Source: CAYUAI01 sp964442745
GTDB taxonomy: Bacteria; Pseudomonadota; Gammaproteobacteria; S012-40
Assembly: GCA_964442745.1 (NCBI GenBank)
Contig: CAYUAI010000055.1
Coordinates: forward strand, 1-28,550
DNA length: 28,550 nt
Reading direction: 5' to 3'
Positions 1 through 6,994 of the stretch are shown here, piece by piece; positions within the stretch are counted from its first letter, which is position 1, and every line of letters begins with the position of its first letter. The notes beneath the pieces are model-generated. The model was not told the DNA's origin and searched no databases. It worked only from the letters and a program-made list of their open reading frames with translations. Both the position numbers and the translations under genes were made by a program.

Positions 1-401
1 CAGGACAAAAATATGTCTCGCACTCAATACCTAAATCTCAAACGCTACGGGTATAACTTCGCTGTTTCGCGCCTAGATTGGGTTTGTATTGGTTCGTTCT
101 GAGTAAACAAAAGCGTAAGAATAGTCGTTCTATGTTGAGTTTTTATGATGGATGCCTACAGGATGTAGGTAATTAGAGCAATGCAGGAGGTAGGGCGTAG
201 GAGATAGAATAACGCATGGAGCAGTTATCTTGTATCGAGATGGCAGCGCTTAATGTCCGCTGGATTAAACAGCTAGAATTCTGCTATTAGGTTTTTATTT
301 AAGTGGGCCAAGCCACAGCTAAAAAAATTTTATCAGAGAATACTGGCTAAGTGCACGATTTGATGGCACGGCGAAGTCAAACTTAAATTTTTCTGAGAAA
401 G
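1..401. other. Non-coding stretch at left edge
   Basis: No convincing gene is visible on either strand. One plus-strand frame is open from the first base to a TGA at 100-102 (33 codons, with an ATG at 13). It could be the tail of a gene lying outside the window, but I recognise nothing in it and a run of that length can occur by chance. A short hairpin lies at 155-169 (arms CCTACA and TGTAGG, loop GGA), just upstream of a GCAGGAGG-like stretch. It may belong to a dispersed intergenic element, but that cannot be tested from a single copy. Confidence 0.4.
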
Positions 402-430
402 AAAAACTAGAGCGATTTTTGTCGCTCTAG
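402..430 (-). terminator. Rho-independent terminator of the lipoprotein gene
   Basis: A perfect 9-bp stem (407-415 pairing with 422-430, arm CTAGAGCGA) encloses a six-base loop. Read on the minus strand it is followed at once by a run of five T (complement of 402-406). It starts 12 bases past the stop codon of the minus-strand lipoprotein gene, as expected of an intrinsic terminator for that gene. Confidence 0.85.
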
Positions 431-442
431 AAATCTAAACAT

Positions 443-904
443 TTATTTCAAGATTGCCTGAAGTGTATTTTTATCTTCGGCGGATGGCTGATGGTTTAAG
501 TGATGAACAATTTCCGCGAGCTGCTGATTTTCCTTCGTCGCTGATGGATCATCCATCACTTTTTTTAATGCGGCTTTATCCGGATCACTCGCTGAATGTT
601 GAAAATTGATTAATATTTCAGCCATTGTTTTTTCAGCATCTGATGCACTGGTGGCGGTTGTGATATCTTTCAACATGGTTTTTTCCGCATCACTTGGAAA
701 ATGATCGAGACTGATTAAAATTTGAGCGATGACTTGGGCGGGCAAATTTTCATCGGTCGTATCAGCCATTTCGGTCGTATCAGTCATTTCGGTCGTATCG
801 CTAATGCTGGCGGTGTCTTGAGCGGGTTTATCTGCAGTACAGGCGGTGAGTTGAAATGTGAGTATTAGAAAGAAAAGCAACAAGAGATTATGCAAAGGTT
901 TCAT
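443..904 (-). CDS. Small repeat-containing lipoprotein
   Basis: This 153-residue protein starts with a lipoprotein signal: a hydrophobic stretch (residues 7-18) ends in the lipobox L19-T-A-C22, so the mature protein should be lipid-anchored at Cys22. A Thr/Asp/Glu-rich spacer follows (residues 30-53), including tandem DTTEM units coded by an 18-bp DNA repeat. The rest is a degenerate 35-residue repeat: 60-94, 95-129 and a partial copy 130-153. Each copy begins with an (A)(Q/E)I(L/V) helix, then a P/A-S-D/E-x-(D/E)-K motif and a hydrophobic segment. The predicted fold is helical repeats. An AAGGA ribosome site lies 7-8 bases before the ATG, and a terminator follows, so the gene is probably monocistronic. 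No enzymatic motif is visible and I do not recognise the family; function is unknown. Confidence 0.8.
   Translation of the reverse strand: MKPLHNLLLLFFLILTFQLTACTADKPAQDTASISDTTEMTDTTEMADTTDENLPAQVIAQILISLDHFPSDAEKTMLKDITTATSASDAEKTMAEILINFQHSASDPDKAALKKVMDDPSATKENQQLAEIVHHLNHQPSAEDKNTLQAILK
753..806. repeat. Three tandem 18-bp repeats inside the lipoprotein gene
   Basis: Units at 753-770, 771-788 and 789-806 all begin TCGGTCGTATC. The first two differ at one base and the third diverges in its last seven bases. The period is a multiple of three, so copy-number change would keep the reading frame and alter only the length of the DTTEM spacer between the lipid anchor and the repeat domain. Confidence 0.85.
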
Positions 905-1748
905 GTTCAGGTTCCTTGAGATTGAAACACCAGTGTTAAGTAACGCTGACTATTATACCTGATTAGATCGCTCAAAATCTATTGATCGCAAAACTTAATT
1001 TATTGCTTATGCAATGTCAGTCAAAAGCTATAGCTATGGACAGCTTTGAAATATCATTAGGTTGGATAGGAGACAAGAGAGTATTTATTCTCAAGCCTGA
1101 TTAATCATCAATTACACAATTGATGTCTGTTCACTCGGACAATATAGTTCATCTCTTTTTTTCCTAAAAAAATCACAGAATACATTTGTTATTTATTATC
1201 TGTGTTTTATAATGTGCGAGCTTCTCGTTTTGAGCGGACGCAGATTTATAATGCAAGAAGTGGTATTATTCTCATTGCATACGAATAATATTTGTTCGCG
1301 AATTAAAAATATCTAGGTAGCATTTATCTATTTAAATGCTGTACTAATGTACTAAAAAAATAATAAAAATAATTGAAGTGGGGCTCGACCTATCCCAACG
1401 ATTCGCTTTTATCGAAAGCAGACTTTCTGAGTTATGCCGCCTATTTTTTACCGCGAGGGCTGCACCAGAAAACCATTTGATAGGCGTTGTTCAGATGATA
1501 AATACAAACGTTTAAGTGTTTTAGATGGCAGGCAGGTGCTTTGTTGCATTCGACATCAATGTCAATAAATAATGCTTGATGGATGTTGAGGCTAATTGCT
1601 GGATAAAAATACAGATTTTGATGCATTTATAAGGGTTGGAGGGCAGTCCTAAGCATCCTTAAATTTAGGATGAGATCAAAAACACAACTAATAATATAGA
1701 CTTTAACTGTACTAATAAAAATGCCAAATGGCTAAGGGGATAAAATAA
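905..1748. other. Long AT-rich intergenic region
   Basis: This gap of about 840 bases lies between the divergent lipoprotein and deacetylase genes. It is AT-rich and has no recognisable gene. A minus-strand open frame of 61 codons (1441-1626) has no ribosome site and no familiar motif, and I do not call it. The right end carries the ribosome site AAGGGGA (1734-1740), eight bases before the deacetylase ATG. The gap presumably holds both divergent promoters, but no clear -35/-10 pair was found for the plus strand. Confidence 0.4.
952..957 (-). promoter_or_regulatory. Possible -10 box of the lipoprotein gene
   Basis: The minus strand reads TATAAT here, about 50 bases upstream of the lipoprotein ATG. 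No good -35 hexamer is found at 16-18 bases spacing (the nearest, TTGAGC, is too close), so the assignment rests on the -10 alone. Confidence 0.4.
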
Positions 1749-4367
1749 ATGTTTTTATTTGATCAATTTCAACGTCAAAGTGTCACGAGGGTTATCTCGT
1801 CGCTTTTTCTAATGATTTGTTGTTTATTGGGAGCTACGACCGGAAAAGCAGCGACTGATGTGAGTTTAGATTTAAAGGTGTTAGTGATTTCATCAGGCTC
1901 AGCCGATGAAGATATTGGATTAGATTTGATTGATGGTTTGCTTGACCAAATGGGTGTCCCGTATGAGGTATTGGATTCGAGTCGAGAGAATTTAACCGCT
2001 CAACGTCTATCAACACAGCAACGCGGCCATTATAACGGTATTATTATCACCAATACCGACCTTTTTGTGATGGGGGGCGCCTCAGGTTTTACCCTGGCGG
2101 AATGGCAAATATTACATGCTTATGAGCGTGATTTTTCGGTACGTGAAGCCGTATTATCTGGCTTTCCCGTCACTAATCCAGCGTTAGATTTAGATTATGG
2201 GATGATCAACGCGGGTTCTGGGATTGATTTTTCTGCCAATTGGTTGTCACCGGCGGGCGGCACGGAATATTTTGAATATGTCAATACCAATCGATCACTC
2301 GATTTTCAAGGGTATTCTGTTTTTGCCCAGCCCCGTGCCGATGGTACTGGTCCCATGGTGCAGCCATTGTTGGTGGATCGGGCGGACGTGAATCGTACGC
2401 TAATATCTTTATTGACCTATCCTGATGGACGTGAAGTGTTATTGTCAACAATAACTAACGCTTGGTATTTTGTACATTCCAATATGTTGGCTTATGAGTT
2501 TATTAACTTTGCCACTAAAGGGTTGTTCATCGGTGCGCGACAAGTGCATTTGAGCGCTCACCTGGATGATATTTTCTTGCCCAATGCCTTATGGAATACC
2601 GCCACAAATACCACCGACCAGGCCTTAACGTATCGTCTATCACCGGCAGACATTACCAATATAATTGGCGCGGGTAATCGCTTTCGTAATCGCTACCCAA
2701 CCGCGAATCAGGTTAATATCGATTTAGCTTTTAATGGCTTTGGCGTTCAATTTACTCGCCAAAACCAGGGGCTATCATCATCGCCATTACCATTGGTCGA
2801 TACCATCCAGAAGTCTCAAAAACCAAAATCGAACCGGGATAGCCTGACGGCCATGCTGGCTCAGTTTATCGTCCCTCAGGGGATTGCTATGGCACCCAGC
2901 AGTGCAACACTTGATCTTTGGGTGGCGCAGGTTGCCAACGGTAATCAAGATAAAAAGAAAAAAAATAAGAAAGCCGATGATGATAAAAAAGATAAAAAGA
3001 AAAAAGACAAGAAAGATGACGATGACAAAAAGAAAAAAGAAAAAAGAAGTAAAAAGCAATCCAATAAATCCGATCGCATTATCCAAGCTAAAGTTTGTCG
3101 TGTCACACAAGCTTGGTATCAACAAGCGAGTGGCAGTAATAAAAAATCACGTAAAAAAATAATATCCACCATTGTCAACAAAAAGAAATATGACCAAACC
3201 AGTTGTATTGCCTTTGATATTGCTGGGCAACCCAATGTGGCGGTGGATATTTCACCGATTCTCCAGTCTTGGTTTCAAGGCGCTGCAAACCATGGTTTGA
3301 TTGTTATTTCGTCGGGCAAACGGCAAGTATTGTTCGGCACTAAGTCTAGGAAGATGAAAGCACGAAGACCACAGCTGAGTATGATGCTAAACGTTCCAAC
3401 AGGCACGGATGCGTTGACGACAAGTATCGTGCAAAATAAAGATAAGTTTCGTTTTCTCAGTCATACCTTTACCCACCGTGCACTGAACGCAAGTGCGGGC
3501 ATCGGCTATCCAGAGTCGGTATTTGAAATTACAGAAAATCGTAAGATTTGGGATACCTTAGGATTGCCAGCGCGGGCGATGAATGATCCTGTGCTTATTA
3601 CTGGTGCGCATTCAGGTATAAAAGAAGATAACGCCACGGCGGATCCTTCGGATGACATCCCTTTTCCTGAGGGTGTCAATAAGGCACTGATGCGAGCAGC
3701 TCAGGATCTCGGCGTGCGCTTTTTAGCCTCAGATGCGTCTCAAGTGAATGAAGCGTTAGAGCAGCGTGTGCCTGGTTTCGATGTCATCTTATTGCCTCGT
3801 TGGCCGTCGAATGTCTATTTTAATACCACCACGGACAATGAATTGACGGATGAGTACAATTACATTTTTTATGAACGGCATATTAATGCCGGTCAAGATC
3901 CTTGCATGATTCCTGGTGCCATCTGCTTGCCTCGCAATTTTCAAGAGATTATGAAGGCAGAAGCGGTCATCGCGTTACGTCATATGCTATCTTACCGAAT
4001 GTGGCCGCATTTTTTCCATCAAACGAATATGCGTAACTATGATGGTCAGGGTAGTACATTGATTTATGATTGGCTACAAGCCGTGCTCAATGAATATCAA
4101 AAATACGTTACATTACCGATAAAAAATCTGGCTTATTTTGACATTGCAAAAGACACGGAAGATCGATTACTGTTTGATGAGGCTTCAATCAAAGGCGTTT
4201 GGAATGTGACGCAAAATACCATTACTCTTTCCGCCGATAGACCGGTCGCGCAAGTTTTTGTGACAGGGCTTTCAGGGGGCGAGTTATATGGTGGTCAACG
4301 TTTGAAGAAGGTGGATCTGACTTCACAACCTCAACAAATCACTGTGGACCGTGCTTTGTTTCAGTAA
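1749..4367 (+). CDS. Secreted Agd3-like (CE18) polysaccharide deacetylase with DNRLRE insertion
   Basis: This 872-residue protein has an N-terminal signal peptide (hydrophobic core about residues 17-28, then G-K-A-A) and should be exported. Three motifs match the Agd3/CE18 carbohydrate de-N-acetylase family: H271-L-D273-D274-I-F (metal-binding Asp pair), H572-T-F-T-H576 (metal-binding His pair) and the late M751-W-P-H-F-F-H-Q-T-N segment. The known relative, fungal Agd3, deacetylates galactosaminogalactan; the substrate here is unknown. Between the first two motifs sits an insertion (about residues 384-545) resembling a DNRLRE domain: ATLDLWV at its start, a V-D-I-S-x-x-x-x-x-W strand and a closing R-R-P-Q-L-S-M-M-L. 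That domain is itself split by a Lys/Asp tract (about 402-440). The start is supported by AAGGGGA eight bases upstream. A large hairpin follows the stop. Family assignment is from motifs only. Confidence 0.72.
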   Translation: MFLFDQFQRQSVTRVISSLFLMICCLLGATTGKAATDVSLDLKVLVISSGSADEDIGLDLIDGLLDQMGVPYEVLDSSRENLTAQRLSTQQRGHYNGIIITNTDLFVMGGASGFTLAEWQILHAYERDFSVREAVLSGFPVTNPALDLDYGMINAGSGIDFSANWLSPAGGTEYFEYVNTNRSLDFQGYSVFAQPRADGTGPMVQPLLVDRADVNRTLISLLTYPDGREVLLSTITNAWYFVHSNMLAYEFINFATKGLFIGARQVHLSAHLDDIFLPNALWNTATNTTDQALTYRLSPADITNIIGAGNRFRNRYPTANQVNIDLAFNGFGVQFTRQNQGLSSSPLPLVDTIQKSQKPKSNRDSLTAMLAQFIVPQGIAMAPSSATLDLWVAQVANGNQDKKKKNKKADDDKKDKKKKDKKDDDDKKKKEKRSKKQSNKSDRIIQAKVCRVTQAWYQQASGSNKKSRKKIISTIVNKKKYDQTSCIAFDIAGQPNVAVDISPILQSWFQGAANHGLIVISSGKRQVLFGTKSRKMKARRPQLSMMLNVPTGTDALTTSIVQNKDKFRFLSHTFTHRALNASAGIGYPESVFEITENRKIWDTLGLPARAMNDPVLITGAHSGIKEDNATADPSDDIPFPEGVNKALMRAAQDLGVRFLASDASQVNEALEQRVPGFDVILLPRWPSNVYFNTTTDNELTDEYNYIFYERHINAGQDPCMIPGAICLPRNFQEIMKAEAVIALRHMLSYRMWPHFFHQTNMRNYDGQGSTLIYDWLQAVLNEYQKYVTLPIKNLAYFDIAKDTEDRLLFDEASIKGVWNVTQNTITLSADRPVAQVFVTGLSGGELYGGQRLKKVDLTSQPQQITVDRALFQ

Positions 4368-4401
4368 ATTTTTAAGGTAAACTCGTTCACAAAGTGCAAG
4401 T

Positions 4402-4445
4402 GCATAGCGCTTGAGTATTCGAATGAAAATACTCAAGCGCTATGC
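4402..4445. terminator. Perfect 18-bp hairpin after the deacetylase gene
   Basis: Arms 4402-4419 and 4428-4445 are exact reverse complements around an eight-base loop, and the stem can be extended outward to ACAAAG/CTTTGT with a six-base bulge. It begins 35 bases after the stop codon. There is no proper T-run after the stem on the plus strand, so it is either a non-canonical terminator, an mRNA-stabilising 3' hairpin or a dispersed palindromic element. Confidence 0.55.
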
Positions 4446-4836
4446 GCTTTGTCCGGGAGGTATTTATTCCTGGTGATCGTGCATGTACGCTAGTCTCTCC
4501 GCCCATTCCTTCAGCATATCGTTACGCATAAATATTTAATTTCCGTAATTCATTCTTATCTTCCTTTTGGTTTTTTTGGCGGTTCCGGTTTCTTTACAGG
4601 CTTTCGAGGTTTTCTCTGAATGAGTTATTGTTGGAAATCAGCCTGAAATAGATAAGCATAAATAGCTTTCAATCGCTTGTCTTGAAAAAAAGAGAGGATT
4701 GGCGTTTTGTTAATGAATGCCATTGAGCTTTGTTTGGGGCATTTGGGCGTAGGGTTTCAGCATAAAATACTGATTAAGTACGCTATATTTTTCAACACAA
4801 TGATAATTAACAGTTATTTTTGGTAGTAAGAATTGT
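4446..4836. other. Intergenic region upstream of nrtR
   Basis: There is no supported gene. On the minus strand, one frame is open between about 4765 and 4627 with an ATG near 4722. After a TAA the same frame continues into a Lys/Pro-rich stretch ending at another TAA near 4559. It could be the eroded end of a gene, but I recognise nothing in it. The plus strand has no open frame of note. Confidence 0.35.
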
Positions 4837-4865
4837 TTGACATAGTGTCGATAAAACACTATCTT
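4837..4865 (+). promoter_or_regulatory. Sigma70 promoter of the nrtR-nadA operon
   Basis: A perfect -35 TTGACA (4837-4842) and a -10 TATCTT (4860-4865) are separated by the ideal 17 bases. The start of transcription is expected near 4872, giving a leader of about 28 bases before the nrtR ATG at 4900. Two palindromes overlap it, as expected of a repressed promoter. Confidence 0.8.
4842..4862. promoter_or_regulatory. 21-bp palindrome, probable NrtR operator
   Basis: Arms ATAGTGT (4842-4848) and ACACTAT (4856-4862) flank a seven-base centre. The site fills the spacer between -35 and -10 and covers the first bases of the -10, so a bound protein would block RNA polymerase. NrtR regulators bind palindromes of about this length upstream of NAD genes, and the gene directly downstream is nrtR itself, so autoregulation is the natural reading. 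The identification is inferred from position and symmetry. Confidence 0.6.
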
Positions 4866-4891
4866 GTTGGTGTGTAATCTACACCAACAAG
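4863..4891. promoter_or_regulatory. Second palindrome over the transcription start
   Basis: Arms of 11 bases, CTTGTTGGTGT (4863-4873) and ACACCAACAAG (4881-4891), flank a seven-base centre. The site abuts the first palindrome and spans the expected transcription start. It may be a second operator, or, where transcribed, part of a leader hairpin touching the AAGG ribosome site (4889-4892). Its GTGT/ACAC core echoes that of the first palindrome. Confidence 0.55.
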
Positions 4892-4899
4892 GTTAAACG

Positions 4900-5565
4900 A
4901 TGTACTTTTATCCATATCCTCATCCGGCAGTGACGACTGATATTGTGATCTTTACCATTCGTGAGGCGCAGTTGAAGCTGTTGTTGATTAAGCGGACAGG
5001 TGAGCCTTTTAAGGGTAAGTGGGCCTTGCCGGGGGGGTTTTTGCAATTGGAAGAGAGCTTGGAGGAAGGTGCGCGTAGAGAGCTGGAAGAAGAAACCGGG
5101 CTAAGCGGTGTGTACCTGGAGCAGTTGTATACCTTTGGTCATCCAAAGCGCGATCCTCGTGAGCGCGTTATTACGGTGGCTTATTACGCGTTAATTCCCT
5201 CAGAAAGAATCCATCTGCGTGCGGCAACGGAGGCTGAAGCGATCGGTTGGTTTGCTATGGACGAGATACCTGCACTGGCTTTTGATCATCCAAAAATTGT
5301 GAATGTTGCGCATCATCGCTTGGTTGCTAAGTTGGATTATTCTACGATTGCTTTTCAATTTATGCCTGGCGAATTTACTTTGGCTGAATTGCAGGGGGTG
5401 TATGAGATGATTTTGCAGGAGGAGGTGGACAAGCGCAATTTTCGTAAATGGGTATTAGCGATGGAAAAAATCGAAGAAACCGGTGACGTGCGGCGTGATG
5501 GGGCGCATCGTCCGGCGCGGCTGTATCGCGTGAAAAATCCGGGTATGGTTGAAATCATTAAATAA
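4900..5565 (+). CDS. nrtR: NrtR, Nudix-related transcriptional regulator of NAD metabolism
   Basis: This 221-residue protein has the NrtR architecture. The N-terminal two thirds is a Nudix (ADP-ribose pyrophosphatase-like) domain and the C-terminal third a winged helix with the family's hallmark sequence FTLAELQGVYE, followed by D-K-R-N-F-R-K and a closing R-P-A-R-L-Y-R. NrtR usually represses NAD synthesis or salvage genes and lets go of DNA when ADP-ribose or a related NAD metabolite binds the Nudix fold. The Nudix box here is complete (G-x5-E-x7-REL-x-EE-x-GL, about residues 46-68), so hydrolase activity is possible; many NrtR proteins have lost it. The gene is first in a run with nadA 14 bases downstream, and palindromes overlap its promoter. 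AAGG seven bases before the ATG serves as ribosome site. Confidence 0.9.
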   Translation: MYFYPYPHPAVTTDIVIFTIREAQLKLLLIKRTGEPFKGKWALPGGFLQLEESLEEGARRELEEETGLSGVYLEQLYTFGHPKRDPRERVITVAYYALIPSERIHLRAATEAEAIGWFAMDEIPALAFDHPKIVNVAHHRLVAKLDYSTIAFQFMPGEFTLAELQGVYEMILQEEVDKRNFRKWVLAMEKIEETGDVRRDGAHRPARLYRVKNPGMVEIIK

Positions 5566-5569
5566 AAGT

Positions 5570-5573
5570 GGGG
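5570..5573 (+). promoter_or_regulatory. Ribosome site that sets the nadA start
   Basis: GGGG lies six bases before the ATG at 5580. An in-frame GTG at 5568 would overlap this site and has no ribosome site of its own beyond the nrtR stop, so the ATG at 5580 (protein starting M-K-T-A-L) is preferred. Confidence 0.6.
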
Positions 5574-5579
5574 TATGAG

Positions 5580-6512
5580 ATGAAAACGGCATTAGTATTA
5601 GCGCATTATTATACAATACCTGAAGTACAGGCGATGGCGGATCATGTGGGGGATTCATTAGAGCTTGCGATGATCGCGCAGCGTGAGAAGGCGGATCGTA
5701 TTGTGTTTGCGGGGGTAAAATTCATGGCAGAAACCGCCAAGTTATTAAATCCAGAAGCCGAAGTGATTTTGCCCGATGAACGTTCCACTTGTTCGCTAGT
5801 GACCCAAACGGATACCGATTCGTTAAAACGTTGGCGTGATCGTTATGCCGATCATGCTCACGTCACATATATCAACTCCAGCATTGAAACCAAGGCCATG
5901 GCGGATTGGGTGGTGACTTCACGCAATGTCGATAACATTGTCGCCCATCTTTATGAGAGTGGCCATCAAGTGATTTTTTCACCGGATCGCAATATGGGCG
6001 CTTACTTGAATTATCAATACGGTTACCGTATGCCACTATGGAGCGCGGTGTGTGAAGTGCATGATTTGTTTAATGCCGAGCGGGTACAACAAATATTGTC
6101 AGCGGTGAAAGCGGGTGAATCTCGGCCTTTTCTGATTGCGCATCCCGAATCACCGTTACCGGTGTTAAAGCAAGCCGATTTTATTGGCTCGACCAAGCAA
6201 ATGTTACAATGGATCAGCGATATTGACGCAGGTAGGCGGCCAATCTATGTCGCAACGGAAGAAGGCTTGCTCTATAACATGCGGCATCTCAGGGCTGATT
6301 TAGATATTCGGCAAGCACCGATTTATACGGGCTGTCAATGCAATGCCTGTCCTTACATGAAACGAAACACAGTACAACGGGTGAGTGATGCAATCAAAGG
6401 CGAAGGTTTTTTAATTGATTATTTAGACATGAAGCACATTGAACAAGCACGGCGCCCCATTGAACGTATGTTGACTTTTGATGTGAAACAAGCCAGTCAC
6501 CATGCGGCATGA
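5580..6512 (+). CDS. nadA: Quinolinate synthase NadA
   Basis: NadA condenses iminoaspartate with dihydroxyacetone phosphate to quinolinate, the first dedicated precursor of NAD in de novo synthesis, in the cytoplasm and with a [4Fe-4S] cluster. At 310 residues it has normal length. The three cluster cysteines are in place: C71 (E-R-S-T-C), C158 (S-A-V-C-E-V-H) and a third in G-C252-x-C254-x-x-C257-P-Y-M-K. The family segments H-V-G-D-S-L-E-L-A and F-A-G-V-K-F-M-A-E-T-A-K are clear. The gene lies 14 bases after nrtR, as expected for an NrtR-regulated NAD gene. nadB and nadC, the usual partners, are not in the window. An ATPase gene follows after only 26 bases and may share the transcript. Confidence 0.93.
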   Translation: MKTALVLAHYYTIPEVQAMADHVGDSLELAMIAQREKADRIVFAGVKFMAETAKLLNPEAEVILPDERSTCSLVTQTDTDSLKRWRDRYADHAHVTYINSSIETKAMADWVVTSRNVDNIVAHLYESGHQVIFSPDRNMGAYLNYQYGYRMPLWSAVCEVHDLFNAERVQQILSAVKAGESRPFLIAHPESPLPVLKQADFIGSTKQMLQWISDIDAGRRPIYVATEEGLLYNMRHLRADLDIRQAPIYTGCQCNACPYMKRNTVQRVSDAIKGEGFLIDYLDMKHIEQARRPIERMLTFDVKQASHHAA

Positions 6513-6538
6513 AGCGATAAAATAAAGGTTGACGGTTT

Positions 6539-6982
6539 ATGGTCACAACAACACAACGACCACTGGAAGAAATTACGCTGAGCGGATATAAATCTATCCG
6601 TGAGTTGACGGCATTTCGTTTAGACTCAGGTTTGAATGTGTTGATTGGTGCGAATGGTTCGGGCAAAACGAATTTCATTCGATTTTTTGAGTTGCTTGCC
6701 CATATGATGGATCTAAACAAGGGTTTACAGAATTATGTGGGTCGTCGAGGGCGAGCTGATGCTTTTTTGTTTCGCGGCATGAAGGTGACATCAGAGCTTA
6801 CGGCCAGCTTGAAATTTGGTTTGAACAAATATCAATTCACCCTACAAGCGGCCGATGATCGTTCATTGTTTTTTGCCCAGGAATCGGCTCCTTTTGATGG
6901 CCCTCGTTTTGGGCGCGTTGCTAATGATCAAGGCAGCGGGCATCAAGAGAGTGCGTTAGTTCGTGCCCAGGCTTTGACATAA
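6539..6982 (+). pseudogene. ABC/AAA-type ATPase, N-terminal part (broken by in-frame stop)
   Basis: These 147 codons hold the first part of an OLD/AAA15-like ABC-type ATPase: a first strand with L-S-G-Y-K-S-I (residues 14-20) and a textbook Walker A, G-A-N-G-S-G-K-T (37-44). The frame ends at a TAA (6980-6982), and the homologous sequence goes on in the same frame (A-E-K-W-V-L-E...) up to 7639, so the two parts are one gene of 366 sense codons split by a single stop. AAAGG lies about ten bases before the ATG. It follows nadA by 26 bases on the same strand. Taken alone this fragment lacks Walker B and the signature segment and cannot be a working ATPase. Possible explanations are a real nonsense mutation, a sequencing error or read-through. 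Confidence 0.75.
6980..6982 (+). other. In-frame TAA that splits the ATPase gene
   Basis: The frame before the stop (A-Q-A-L-T) and after it (A-E-K-W-V-L-E-T-I) is the same, with no base gained or lost. The following sequence is intact for more than 200 codons, so a one-base change or base-call error would restore a full gene. The nearest downstream start is a GTG at 6995 with no ribosome site. Confidence 0.85.
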
Positions 6983-6994
6983 GCAGAAAAATGG

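Noticed and set aside
1..102. Frame open from the left edge to a TGA at 100-102
   Set aside because: It could be the end of a gene outside the window, but 33 codons with no recognisable family are not enough evidence.
1441..1626. Minus-strand frame of 61 codons in the first long gap
   Set aside because: No ribosome site, no recognisable motif, and it lies in AT-rich DNA; not enough to call a gene.
2787..3162. Open frames on both strands over the Lys/Asp tract
   Set aside because: They arise from the A/G-rich repeat in the deacetylase gene and have no independent support.
5568..5579. GTG at 5568 as the nadA start
   Set aside because: It overlaps the GGGG ribosome site of the ATG at 5580 and lies two bases after the nrtR stop.
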